From Frisingicoccus caecimuris (lineage in GTDB: Bacteria > Bacillota > Clostridia > Lachnospirales > Lachnospiraceae), in NCBI RefSeq assembly GCF_004340975.1, contig NZ_SLXA01000001.1, positions 403,713 to 467,712 of the forward strand: DNA of 64,000 nt. Direction: 5' to 3'. This document shows, piece after piece, positions 8,912 through 16,867 of this stretch. The notes beneath the pieces are model-generated. The model saw only the letters and a program-made list of their open reading frames with translations. It had not been told where the DNA came from and ran no database searches. A program made the position numbers and the translations under genes. How positions within the stretch are numbered: position 1 is the first letter of the stretch; the number at the start of each line of letters is the position of its first letter.

Positions 8912-10091
8912 AGGATCCCTCAACTTTCTTCAAAGCTTCCATAAATATTTCCAACTGCTCCGGATCCAAACTTTCTTTCAGAGCAAAAAAGAAATGAGAA
9001 ACAGCCTTGTCCATCCCTTTATTTTCGGCCTGCCTGCATATCTTTTCCTTCATCAGCTGCACAGCACCAAAAGATTTTTGAAAAATCATCCATTTTTTAA
9101 ATTGAACCCGGTAATCTTCCAAAATATCCACGGCCGCCGCCGCTTCTTTTTCTTTCTTCCGATTATTTTCATCTGCCACCCGGGCAAAATCATCCATATT
9201 ATAGTAACCTGTATTTGAAAGCTCCCGAACTCTCTTATCAATATCCGGTGGTACGGCCAAATCAACAAAAACCCGGCGTTTTTCCGTGATAAGGGCTTTT
9301 TTGACTTTCTCCAGAGTCATCGTATAATGGGGACTTGACGTCGCACTAATGATAACATCCATCTGGTCCAGCCATTCATAACGCTCACCATAAGGCAATT
9401 CCAGATATCGCCTGCCCGTTCCTCCATGACAATGCTGACGGGTCGTCATATATACGTGGGTCTCCCCTTCTGATAAAAGATTTTTGAAAATACTGTTTCC
9501 GATCTTTCCTGACGCACCGAGCAAAAGAACATTTTTTTCCTTTAAATCTCCCAAATATTCTCTGGCCGCCTTCACCGCAATGGTAGCCGTTGACACAGAT
9601 GTTCTGGACAAAGCTGTTTCTGTCTTAACCTTTTTTGCCGCAGTGACCGCATATCGGAAGCATGTATCCAAAAATGTCCCCATAGTTCCTGCGTTCCTCG
9701 CCTGCTGCTGAGCTTCCTTTACCTGTCCTAAAATCTGGTCCTCACCTATAACCATGGAATCAAGTCCGGCTGCTACAAAAAAGAGATGACGTTCTGCTTT
9801 TTCACCTTCGTAAAATCGCAGATATTCTGCCCCGTCAATACCTGCTGGAAATGTAATCCGTCGAAGGAGGACCCGCTCCGCCTCTGAAAAGATTTCCCTC
9901 TGATTTTCATCTGGGCCATAAAGATATACCTCCAAACGGTTACAGGTCGACAAAAGGGCACATTCTTCAATGTACCCAAGGGAGATCGTTTCTTTTAAAT
10001 ATTCAATTTGCGTTTCTCTGTCCAGTGCAAAGCAGCTACGTATATTTAAATCCGCTGTCTTATGGCTGATGCTGATCAATTGTATGCTCAT
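8898..10091 (-). CDS. hemA: Glutamyl-tRNA reductase
   Basis: This enzyme reduces glutamyl-tRNA(Glu) to glutamate-1-semialdehyde, the entry step of the C5 tetrapyrrole route (397 aa). The catalytic cysteine is residue 50 in ALLSTCNRLEVYLYG. GEDQILGQVKEA and NADPH-binding LLLGASGKIGNSIFKNLL follow, then a C-terminal dimerisation helix region. Its ATG overlaps the TGA of cbiG (ATGA), so the two are translationally coupled. Being the committed step, it is a likely control point, but no riboswitch or heme-regulatory motif was recognised nearby. Confidence 0.96.
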   Translation of the reverse strand: MSIQLISISHKTADLNIRSCFALDRETQIEYLKETISLGYIEECALLSTCNRLEVYLYGPDENQREIFSEAERVLLRRITFPAGIDGAEYLRFYEGEKAERHLFFVAAGLDSMVIGEDQILGQVKEAQQQARNAGTMGTFLDTCFRYAVTAAKKVKTETALSRTSVSTATIAVKAAREYLGDLKEKNVLLLGASGKIGNSIFKNLLSEGETHVYMTTRQHCHGGTGRRYLELPYGERYEWLDQMDVIISATSSPHYTMTLEKVKKALITEKRRVFVDLAVPPDIDKRVRELSNTGYYNMDDFARVADENNRKKEKEAAAAVDILEDYRVQFKKWMIFQKSFGAVQLMKEKICRQAENKGMDKAVSHFFFALKESLDPEQLEIFMEALKKVEGSYEEN

Positions 10092-11065
10092 ATGTCAATC
10101 ATCTGTTTCATCTCTGCCACCGCAAAGGTGATTCCTTCATATTTTTGTTTTTTTATACTTAAACGCGCCCCTTCTTCTGGCACAATATAACGTCCTGTTT
10201 TATATTCACTCCCCACCATAGAGCGGGCAGCCAGATAGGCGCTGGCCTCTGCCACAGAACCCACGCCCAGATTTTTCTCTACAAAAGGCGAAAATTCTAA
10301 AGGGCCTCCCGGCACTGTATGAAAATCAAGTTTTCCTATCATTTTTCTGGAAATAATCATCAATGGAATCTCAAGTTTTTCAGCAAGAGACAAAATGGCC
10401 CTTTCTCCTGCTTTTACATCGACTGTTGCCACTGCCCGGATACACCGCATGTCCGGAAGATATTCTTTGGCAAAGCTATGAAATGCTTCCACCATCCGTT
10501 CCGGCGACATACCTTTTTTGCACCCCACGCCAAGGACCAGCGTCTGAGGTCTCAAACACAGTGTCTTTTCACCATCCACTTCATAAAAAGGGTCAATAAC
10601 CACTTTCACTTCCTTCTTATCAAGCAGCCGTCCACTGACATATTTCAGGGCAGATAGATTTTCAATCAACAATTGATTTCTTTTTGCCACCTCATCAAAA
10701 GCGACAATGCCCTCAACATCTGTAGCGGTCGTCACTATCGGATGCCCTTTGGTCACCGCTGCTAATTGAACGGCCAGTTCATTGGCTCCTCCAAGATGAC
10801 CGGATAAAAGGCTGATCACCCACTGCCCACGGGTATCCATGACAATAACCGCCGGATCCTTATCCTTTCCCCGGAGCAAAGGCGCAATATAGCGCACCAC
10901 AATTCCCGCCGCCATCACGAACACCAGAGCATCTGACTGCCCCCATGCTTCTTCTATATGCTGTTTTAAGTCGGCTTTTGGAAAAATCCCGCCAGGCCAA
11001 CGTTTATTCAACCGATGTACCAGTTTAAATCCCTGCTCCGTTAATGCAAAATATCCTATCTTCAT
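10088..11065 (-). CDS. cbiG: CbiG cobalt-precorrin-5A hydrolase
   Basis: This enzyme opens the lactone of cobalt-precorrin-5A and releases the C2 fragment as acetaldehyde, a step diagnostic of the anaerobic B12 pathway (325 aa). The N-terminal domain begins MKIGYFALTEQGFKL and contains FVMAAGIVVRYIAPLL and ISLLSGHLGGANELA. The C-terminal CbiG domain has LVLGVGCKKGMSPE. The gene starts 3 bases after the alkD-like stop and has no clear ribosome site, suggesting it depends on translation of the upstream repair gene. Its stop overlaps the hemA start. Confidence 0.94.
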   Translation of the reverse strand: MKIGYFALTEQGFKLVHRLNKRWPGGIFPKADLKQHIEEAWGQSDALVFVMAAGIVVRYIAPLLRGKDKDPAVIVMDTRGQWVISLLSGHLGGANELAVQLAAVTKGHPIVTTATDVEGIVAFDEVAKRNQLLIENLSALKYVSGRLLDKKEVKVVIDPFYEVDGEKTLCLRPQTLVLGVGCKKGMSPERMVEAFHSFAKEYLPDMRCIRAVATVDVKAGERAILSLAEKLEIPLMIISRKMIGKLDFHTVPGGPLEFSPFVEKNLGVGSVAEASAYLAARSMVGSEYKTGRYIVPEEGARLSIKKQKYEGITFAVAEMKQMIDI

Positions 11066-11068
11066 TTT

Positions 11069-11755
11069 TTATTTTCGTTTCAAACTGCGAAGCCGGGCTT
11101 TTTTCTCCTTATCCACCCGGTAAGATTCACATATTTTCTGAATTGCTTTATTGTGGGTAAAATCATCCAGCTGGTTTTCCAGGATGTAATTCTCCGTTAT
11201 GTCCGGCAAATGGACATAAAATACGGAAACAGCCCAGGCCACAGCCATCTGAACATAATAGTCTGAATGCTTCATATGATCAAAATACTGAAAAACAAAC
11301 GGAGTATATTCCGGCAGAACATAATAATCCAGAGCCATTACCGAAGCAAACCTCAGATCATAAGTTTTATCCGAAGTAAAGCAGGTTTTCAAAAACTCCC
11401 AGACCGCCTCCCGATGTTTTTCAGTAAATTTCAGAGTAGAACAAAAGCAATCGCAAACTGCCCAATTATGAATACTCGGCAGAAACTGACGAATTCTTTC
11501 CAACCGCTCTTCCAAATTCATTCTTCCATAGCCGACCATAAAGCCCCGAAGCATATCCTCTTCATAATACATGTTCGGCGCCGCCTCAAAATATTCCCGC
11601 CAGTCCTCTTTCACAAGCTTCCTGGCCAACTTCCGAAGTTCCGGTACCCGCACGCCGAGAATATTTTCCGTTCCCGGCACCAATTTGCTGTGAAATGCCC
11701 GATAATCCTCATCTGCCAGATCTATCAACTTTTTTCTTACGCTCTCAACATCCAT
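11069..11755 (-). CDS. DNA alkylation repair enzyme, AlkD-like HEAT-type glycosylase family
   Basis: This is a predicted repair protein of the AlkD superfamily, all-helical HEAT-like repeats that excise alkylated bases (228 aa). Family features are ILGVRVPELRKLARKLVKEDW near the N-terminus and SIHNWAVCDCFCSTL, where W and D occupy the positions of the AlkD pocket residues. The helical repeats continue to the basic C-terminus (KKARLRSLKRK). The start chosen is ATG 11755, with GGAAGGA 9 bases upstream; a frame from 11788 is possible. It lies between ogt and cbiG with gaps of 22 and 3 bases, so it belongs to the same transcript as the corrin genes. Substrate is not determined. Confidence 0.85.
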   Translation of the reverse strand: MDVESVRKKLIDLADEDYRAFHSKLVPGTENILGVRVPELRKLARKLVKEDWREYFEAAPNMYYEEDMLRGFMVGYGRMNLEERLERIRQFLPSIHNWAVCDCFCSTLKFTEKHREAVWEFLKTCFTSDKTYDLRFASVMALDYYVLPEYTPFVFQYFDHMKHSDYYVQMAVAWAVSVFYVHLPDITENYILENQLDDFTHNKAIQKICESYRVDKEKKARLRSLKRK

Positions 11756-11777
11756 AATCGCATTCCTTCCTATTGTT

Positions 11778-12290
11778 TCATCCGGCATGACTCATTTCCA
11801 GATCAAGCAGACGACGCTTTACATCCAGACCACCGGCATACCCTACCAACTGTCCATTGGCGCCGATGACACGATGGCACGGAATGATAATCATGATTGG
11901 ATTGTAGTGATTTGCCATCCCCACAGCTCTGGCCGCTTTCGGTTTTCCAACAGCCTTCGCGATATCTCCATAGGTACGTGTCTCTCCGTAAGGAATATCC
12001 AACAGCGCTTTCCAGACACTTTGAAAAAAAGCGGTCCCATCCGGCTTTAACAATACATCAAACGATTTCCGAATTCCCGCAAAATATTCCCTGAGCTGTT
12101 GCTCCGTCTCCGCCAAAGCTTCCGTCTTCTCAGTCACTGCGGATTCAAAGGTCTCTGCTGTTTTAATAATCTTCCCTTCAGAATCCAATCGAGCCGCCGG
12201 CACATCCGCCCGGGATATTTCCTTAATAAAGCCGTCACTTTCAACCAGACGGAGCCGTCCGATCGGAGAATCCATAAAATATTGATACAT
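11778..12290 (-). CDS. ogt: Methylated-DNA-[protein]-cysteine S-methyltransferase
   Basis: This suicide repair protein moves methyl groups from O6-methylguanine to its own cysteine (170 aa). The acceptor Cys is in MIIIPCHRVIGANGQLVGYAGGL. The DNA-binding segment FFQSVWKALLDIPYGETRTYGDIA precedes it, and the N-terminal half is the usual RNase H-like domain. The start is set at ATG 12290 because AGGAGG is 10 bases upstream; the in-frame ATG at 12299 is only 1 base from that site. It is the first gene after a good promoter and heads the operon that continues into alkD-like, cbiG and the heme/corrin genes. No Ada-type regulatory domain is present. Confidence 0.93.
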   Translation of the reverse strand: MYQYFMDSPIGRLRLVESDGFIKEISRADVPAARLDSEGKIIKTAETFESAVTEKTEALAETEQQLREYFAGIRKSFDVLLKPDGTAFFQSVWKALLDIPYGETRTYGDIAKAVGKPKAARAVGMANHYNPIMIIIPCHRVIGANGQLVGYAGGLDVKRRLLDLEMSHAG

Positions 12291-12342
12291 CTGCCACATA
12301 CCTCCTCTGTCCGTAAATCAGTCTCTTATTTCAATTATTCTA

Positions 12343-12371
12343 AGTATACAACACGTTCCATTAACTGTCCA
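12343..12371 (-). promoter_or_regulatory. Sigma-70-type promoter of the ogt-alkD-cbiG-hem-cob operon
   Basis: On the minus strand the -35 TGGACA (12371-12366) and -10 TATACT (12348-12343) are separated by 17 bases. Transcription would start near 12336, about 45 bases before the ogt ATG. No other convincing promoter was found between ogt and cbiB, where gaps are tiny or negative. Confidence 0.65.
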
Positions 12372-12507
12372 ATAAAATTGTGTACTCATCTGCTGCACAC
12401 CCTTTGGGTCAAAAGAAATGTGGGAAGGGGCACACCCACCGATAATTTTCTGGTAAACCATACAAAAAGCGTCTCTGGCGCATTTCTCTGCATGCTATAG
12501 CATGTCA
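12372..12507. other. Unassigned intergenic segment with a 14-bp perfect palindrome
   Basis: The 317-base gap between hbd and ogt holds the ogt promoter, a terminator and this 136-base segment. It contains no gene I recognise. It includes the perfect palindrome CATGCTATAGCATG (12491-12504). A 35-codon frame on the minus strand (about 12488-12381) begins MQRNAPETLF and has no ribosome site. The octamer GGGTGTGC occurs twice on the minus strand. Its GC-richer, non-AT-rich look differs from other gaps in this window, so it may be a dispersed repeat or a relic of a mobile element. Confidence 0.3.
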
Positions 12508-12542
12508 AAAGCCCCTGCAGTGGTGCAAACTGCAGGGGCTTT
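12508..12542 (-). terminator. Rho-independent terminator of thl-hbd
   Basis: A perfect 13-bp stem (12508-12520 with 12530-12542) has the loop TTTGCACCA as read on the minus strand and is followed by TTTTG. It lies 65 bases past the hbd stop. The same nine-base loop occurs in the terminator at 18106-18147. Confidence 0.75.
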
Positions 12543-12607
12543 CGCGTATTTATTATTGGTTTAAGGCAGGACTCTTATTTCACGGCTGGCAATAGCCATT
12601 GTCAATT

Positions 12608-13459
12608 TTATTCGTAAGTATAGAAGCCGCGTCCGGCTTTCTTACCAAGCCATCCGGCTTTTACATACTGGCGAAGCAAAGGACATGGACGATATTTGCA
12701 ATCCGCATATCCTTCATACATAACTTCCATGATTGCGAGTACTGTATCCAAACCAATGAAGTCTGCCAGCTGCAACGGTCCCATCGGATGATTCATTCCA
12801 AGTTTCATTACCGCGTCAATATCTTCCACGGAAGCTACGCCTTCATACAGACAATAAATCGCTTCATTGATCATCATCTGAAGGACCCGATTGGAAACAA
12901 ATCCCGGAACATCGCGAACTTCAACCGGTGTTTTATTTAATTCCACGGATAAATCCCGAACCGCTTCATAGGTTTCATCGGAAGTGGCCAGCCCACGGAT
13001 GATTTCCACCAGTTTCATTACCGGAACCGGATTCATAAAGTGCATTCCGATAACCCTGTCTGGCCTTCCTGTCACCGCCGCAATTTCCGTAATCGGAAGC
13101 GACGATGTATTGGAAGCCAGAATACAGGACGGCTTACATATAAAATCTAATTTCTGAAATGTACTGCTCTTAATATCCATGTTCTCAACAATAGCCTCAA
13201 CAACAATATCACAATCCGCCGCATCTTCCAGGTTCTCTGAAGGAAGCAGTAAAGAGAGTGTTTTGTCTTTCTGCTCTTCTGTAATCTTCCCCTTTGCCAC
13301 ATCTTTGCTGAGAAGTTTTTCGATAAACTGTATACGATTGTTGACGATTTCTAAATTAATATCATTCAGATAGGTTTCAATTCCTGCCGCCGCCATAATC
13401 TGGGCAATTCCCCCGCCCATCTGACCAGCGCCAATGACCATTGCTTTCTTTACACTCAT
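12608..13459 (-). CDS. hbd: 3-hydroxybutyryl-CoA dehydrogenase
   Basis: This is an NAD(P)-dependent (S)-3-hydroxyacyl-CoA dehydrogenase linking acetoacetyl-CoA and (S)-3-hydroxybutyryl-CoA (283 aa). The N-terminal Rossmann motif is VIGAGQMGGGIAQIMAAAG. The catalytic region is RVIGMHFMNPVPVMKLVEII, with the NxxSS segment in ASNTSSLPI. The C-terminal domain has DVPGFVSNRV and MNHPMGPLQLADFIGLD. Start ATG 13459 has AGGAGG 9 bases upstream; a longer frame overlaps the thiolase stop. It lies 16 bases after thl, and the two form a short operon that ends at the terminator near 12525. Confidence 0.96.
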   Translation of the reverse strand: MSVKKAMVIGAGQMGGGIAQIMAAAGIETYLNDINLEIVNNRIQFIEKLLSKDVAKGKITEEQKDKTLSLLLPSENLEDAADCDIVVEAIVENMDIKSSTFQKLDFICKPSCILASNTSSLPITEIAAVTGRPDRVIGMHFMNPVPVMKLVEIIRGLATSDETYEAVRDLSVELNKTPVEVRDVPGFVSNRVLQMMINEAIYCLYEGVASVEDIDAVMKLGMNHPMGPLQLADFIGLDTVLAIMEVMYEGYADCKYRPCPLLRQYVKAGWLGKKAGRGFYTYE

Positions 13460-13475
13460 TATGTTATACCTCCTG

Positions 13476-14672
13476 TTATTCAACTTCCACCCAGACAGCA
13501 TCCCCCTGGGCCATACCGGAACAAATTGCGGCTACGCCGCTCTTTTTACCAGATCGTCTCAGTTCATAAATCAATGTCATCAAGATTCTTGCACCGGTAG
13601 CTCCAATCGGATGACCCACCGCAACTGCACCTCCGTTGACATTTACCTTTGCATCCATTTCTTCTTCACTCATTCCCAGGACTCCCAGACAACTCACCAA
13701 TGGAACTGCCGCAAAAGCTTCGTTAATTTCCATCAGGTCAAAGTCTTTAACCGTCAGATTATTTTTCTCCATCAGATTCTGAATAGCCAATCCCGGAACA
13801 GTTGCAATATAACGGGATTCTCTGGAAGCCTGTGCATAACCCCTGATGGTTGCCAAAATCGGAGCTCCGAGCTCTTCCGCCTTTTCCCGGCTCATAATAA
13901 CAATAGCAGAGGCGCCGTCATTTGTTCCCGGTGCATTGCCTGCAGTGACTGTTCCATCCTTGACAAACAACGGCGGAAGCTTTGCAAGTCCTTTCATTGT
14001 TGTTCCCGGACGCGGTGCTTCATCTTTATCGAAGATGATTGTCTGACCCTTTTGGGCCGGAACCTCTACGACAAAACGTTCATCGTCAAATTTTCCCTGA
14101 GCTTCTCCTTCGGCCCAAAGTTTCTGACTTCTAAGGGACCACGCATCCTGCATTTCTCTTGTCACGTTATACTCGGAAGCAACCTGCCCTCCGATGACCG
14201 CCATATGTACATCATTTTCCGGACACCATAATCCGTCCAGTACCATTGCGTCCTTTGCCTTAACATCATTCATCCGGGCGCCCCAGCGCATATTCTCCAA
14301 CACATATGGAATGTTGCTCATGCTTTCCATTCCACCAGCTACAATAATATCGGCATCTCCGGCTTTAATCATCTGTGCTCCCAAAGTCACAGCCTTTAAA
14401 GCGGAACCACAAACTTTATTAATCGTTACGACCGGCACTTCATGTGGTATGCCGCCCTTTACAGATGCCTGGCGTCCCGGAATCTGACCCTGTCCGGCCG
14501 GAACAACCATGCCATAAACAACTTCATCGACCTGTCCCCCCTGAATCCCGGCGCGGCTCAATGCTTCTTTAATCGCAAGACCGCCAAGATCTGTCGCTTT
14601 CAATGATTTTAATGTACCGCCCAACTTTCCAAATGGGGTACGTGCCGCACTGACGATAACTACATCTCTCAT
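13476..14672 (-). CDS. thlA: Acetyl-CoA acetyltransferase (thiolase)
   Basis: This enzyme interconverts two acetyl-CoA and acetoacetyl-CoA, the first step of butyrate formation or the last of 3-hydroxybutyrate oxidation (398 aa). It has the nucleophilic Cys in TINKVCGSALKAV, NINEAFAAVPL-type NEAF, and GGAVAVGHPIGATGAR. The C-terminal catalytic cysteine motif reads AICSGMAQGDAV, where many thiolases have CxGGGxG; the cysteine itself is kept. Start ATG 14672 has AGGAGG 9 bases upstream. It forms an operon with hbd. A weak promoter-like TTGTTT-N17-GAGAAT lies upstream, and I could not identify a confident one. Confidence 0.95.
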   Translation of the reverse strand: MRDVVIVSAARTPFGKLGGTLKSLKATDLGGLAIKEALSRAGIQGGQVDEVVYGMVVPAGQGQIPGRQASVKGGIPHEVPVVTINKVCGSALKAVTLGAQMIKAGDADIIVAGGMESMSNIPYVLENMRWGARMNDVKAKDAMVLDGLWCPENDVHMAVIGGQVASEYNVTREMQDAWSLRSQKLWAEGEAQGKFDDERFVVEVPAQKGQTIIFDKDEAPRPGTTMKGLAKLPPLFVKDGTVTAGNAPGTNDGASAIVIMSREKAEELGAPILATIRGYAQASRESRYIATVPGLAIQNLMEKNNLTVKDFDLMEINEAFAAVPLVSCLGVLGMSEEEMDAKVNVNGGAVAVGHPIGATGARILMTLIYELRRSGKKSGVAAICSGMAQGDAVWVEVE

Positions 14673-14872
14673 TTTCTTTTTCCTCCTCACAGTAATAATA
14701 TAACCCTTTGCTTTAAACCCTTTACCCGACGCATTTTATCTTTCCGATTCCGAGTCTGATTGGTTCTGTCTCGATTCTCTCATAACTTTTTTTAAAAAAC
14801 AATGATCGGATATTCCCGGTTTTCTTAACGGTAAATTTAAGATTTTTTCTCATTTTACTTTAGAGAAACAAT

Positions 14873-14928
14873 AAAAAAAGAAGAAATCTGACCGAATTTT
14901 ATGAATCCTAACCAAATCTCTTCTTTTT
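14873..14928 (-). terminator. Terminator downstream of the crotonase gene
   Basis: An imperfect stem pairs 14873-14890 with 14912-14928, with G-T wobbles in the transcript. It ends in a run of T on the minus strand, 20 bases past the stop of the crotonase gene. It separates that gene from thl-hbd. Confidence 0.6.
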
Positions 14929-14948
14929 ATCTATTTATTGCAAAATCA

Positions 14949-15734
14949 TTATCGGCCCAAAAAAGGCTTCGGAGTTCTTTTTTCCAAAAATGCGTGCATC
15001 GCTTCCTGTTGATCCTCGGTTCCATAGAGTTGTGCAAAAAGAGCTGCTTCAATCTGAAGTCCTCTCTGTAAATCACATTCCATACCATCCGTCACGGCAA
15101 TCTTCAGGTATTTCATTGCCAGCGGACCCCAATGAGCAATTTTTTCCGCCATAATCAATGCATCCTTCATCAACTCCTCCGGTTCAGACAGTTCATCCAC
15201 CAGACCAATACGATAAGCTTCCTCCGCAGAAATCTTATCCCCTGTGAACATCAATTGTTTTGCTTTTGATACGCCAACAAGTCTCGGCAAACGCTGTGTT
15301 CCGCCCCATCCGGGAATCACTGCCAAAGAAATTTCCGGGGAACCCAGAAATGCTTTTTTCGAAGCAATACGAATATCACAAGCCAAGGCAAATTCCAGGC
15401 CTCCGCCTAACGCATAGCCATTGATTGCTCCGATAATCGGTGCCCGGAAATGCTCCATTGTATCCAATACCTGAGCGCAATTTCGGCTGAATTGATATCC
15501 GGTGATAACCGTAGTCTGGGATTCTTCATTAATATCTCCGCCAGAACAAAAAGCCCGGCCTTCGCCAGTAAGTATTAAACACCGAATTTGTTCATCTTTT
15601 TCAATTTTATCCAATAATTCCCGCATTTCATTAACTGTTTCCGTATTCATTGCATTTAACGCCTGCGGCCGGTTTAAGGTAATCACCCCAATACTCTTAT
15701 TTTTGCCGGCAATCTCATACTTCAATCCATTCAT
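14949..15734 (-). CDS. Enoyl-CoA hydratase / crotonase family protein (second copy)
   Basis: This protein is a predicted hydratase of crotonyl-CoA or a related enoyl-CoA (261 aa). The oxyanion-hole segment is GRAFCSGGDI. Both crotonase acids appear to be kept: the Glu in ALGGGLEFALACDIR and the Glu in LGSPEISLAVIPGWGGTQRLPRL. The C-terminus has EAMHAFLEKRTPKPF. It is about as long as the other crotonase at 24648-25421 and shares the family motifs, but it is a single-gene unit with its own terminator. It is divergent from a LysR regulator 200 bases away, which is its likely regulator. Substrate could be longer or branched; this is not resolvable here. Confidence 0.88.
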   Translation of the reverse strand: MNGLKYEIAGKNKSIGVITLNRPQALNAMNTETVNEMRELLDKIEKDEQIRCLILTGEGRAFCSGGDINEESQTTVITGYQFSRNCAQVLDTMEHFRAPIIGAINGYALGGGLEFALACDIRIASKKAFLGSPEISLAVIPGWGGTQRLPRLVGVSKAKQLMFTGDKISAEEAYRIGLVDELSEPEELMKDALIMAEKIAHWGPLAMKYLKIAVTDGMECDLQRGLQIEAALFAQLYGTEDQQEAMHAFLEKRTPKPFLGR

Positions 15735-15890
15735 ATGTTTCCCTCCTTCATGATTGATATATTTTTAACATTCTAAATCCTATTTTCTCTATCTCCATTT
15801 TCCTATATTTTCATTTAAATCACAATTACCATATATTCAAGAACTTTTTTACTTTAAGTTAATGCTTTTTAAGATTATTTATGAACAGTA

Positions 15891-15899
15891 TGATATAAT
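15891..15899 (+). promoter_or_regulatory. Extended -10 promoter of the LysR gene
   Basis: TGATATAAT gives the extended TGnTATAAT form 36 bases before the ATG. No good -35 is present, which is common for extended -10 promoters. The position lies in the shared intergenic region with the divergent crotonase gene, so autoregulation is plausible but not shown. Confidence 0.45.
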
Positions 15900-15934
15900 A
15901 TTTTTATAAAAAATAAAATTCAAAGGAGAAAAAA

Positions 15935-16819
15935 ATGGAATTAAGAGAATTAAATTATATTACTGCAATCGGAAAGACACGGCATATGTCCCATGCCGCT
16001 AATGAACTATATATTTCTCAGCCTGCATTATACAAGAGCCTGCGCAAAATAGAATCTGAATTTGGCACACCGTTATTTTACCGAAAAGGAAATGAGCTGC
16101 TGCCTACGGACACCGGACAGATCGTATTGGAAAAGGCCGGCGAAATATCCATTTTAATCTCTCAGATGAACGACGCTGTCGCTGCGACAAAAAACTTAAA
16201 GCAGGGAAAGGTCAATATCGGCTTCCCTTCTATCATCGGAACAATGTTTCTTCCAACCCTTCTAATTGAATTTCAGAAAAAATACCCGGATATTTCTTTG
16301 CATACTGTTGAAGCAGGCGGCAATGCCCTGGCCGGAATGGTCATCTCCGGCGATATCGACATGGCTATCATTATGCGCCCGGTCTTCTCGGAACTTCTTA
16401 ATGAAATCCCTCTGATCCGTGATCAGGTTACCGCAGGCGTCCTTCCATCCCACCCGTTGTCCAGGCGTTCCTATGTAACTATAAAAGATTTTGATAACCT
16501 TCCTTTCATTACCTTTGATAAAACCTTTAACATGCGGGCACAGCTTATGGAACTCTTTCGCACCGAAAAGTTTCGTCCGAATATTGCTTTCGAAGGTGCA
16601 AGCTGTCAATTTCTTTTTGAGCTTACCACTCTGTCCGACGGTATTCTTATACTTCCCCGGCCTATTATTGAATTTTATGCCCATGATTCAATGATCACTC
16701 TGCCTTTTAAACCGTCATTTCAATGGGAGCTTTCGCTGATTTTTCAGAAAAACACCTTTTTATCCACAGCCAGCAAAGCACTCATTAATCATATACAGGA
16801 ATATTTTTTCCGAGTATAA
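15935..16819 (+). CDS. LysR-family transcriptional regulator
   Basis: This is a typical LysR regulator (294 aa). The N-terminal winged helix (residues 1-60) contains HMSHAANELYISQPALYKSLRKIESEFGTPLFYR, the standard LysR helix-turn-helix. The rest is a periplasmic-binding-type effector domain (from VNIGFPSIIGTMFLPTLL). AAAGGAG precedes the ATG. It is the only plus-strand gene in this acyl-CoA region. It is divergent from the crotonase gene and convergent with an acyl-CoA dehydrogenase gene. LysR regulators usually control their divergent neighbour, so the crotonase gene is the likely target. The inducer is unknown. Confidence 0.9.
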   Translation: MELRELNYITAIGKTRHMSHAANELYISQPALYKSLRKIESEFGTPLFYRKGNELLPTDTGQIVLEKAGEISILISQMNDAVAATKNLKQGKVNIGFPSIIGTMFLPTLLIEFQKKYPDISLHTVEAGGNALAGMVISGDIDMAIIMRPVFSELLNEIPLIRDQVTAGVLPSHPLSRRSYVTIKDFDNLPFITFDKTFNMRAQLMELFRTEKFRPNIAFEGASCQFLFELTTLSDGILILPRPIIEFYAHDSMITLPFKPSFQWELSLIFQKNTFLSTASKALINHIQEYFFRV

Positions 16820-16827
16820 TTAAAAGC

Positions 16828-16847
16828 CCTGCGGCACAAGCCGCAGG
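16828..16847 (-). terminator. Terminator between the convergent LysR and acyl-CoA dehydrogenase genes
   Basis: The stem CCTGCGGC/GCCGCAGG has a four-base loop. On the minus strand it is followed by GCTTTTAATT, so it best serves the acyl-CoA dehydrogenase gene. The flanking bases allow it to work weakly for the LysR gene as well. Confidence 0.7.
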
Positions 16848-16867
16848 ACCCACTGTTATCTACTTTA

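Noticed and set aside
12291..12607. Cobalamin riboswitch ahead of the corrin operon
   Set aside because: No B12-box-like sequence or multi-stem leader was seen by eye; the leader after the predicted start is only ~45 bases. A covariance search would settle it.
13434..14231. 265-codon open frame on the plus strand opposite thiolase and hbd
   Set aside because: It is fully antisense to two certain genes, has no domain I recognise and no ribosome site.
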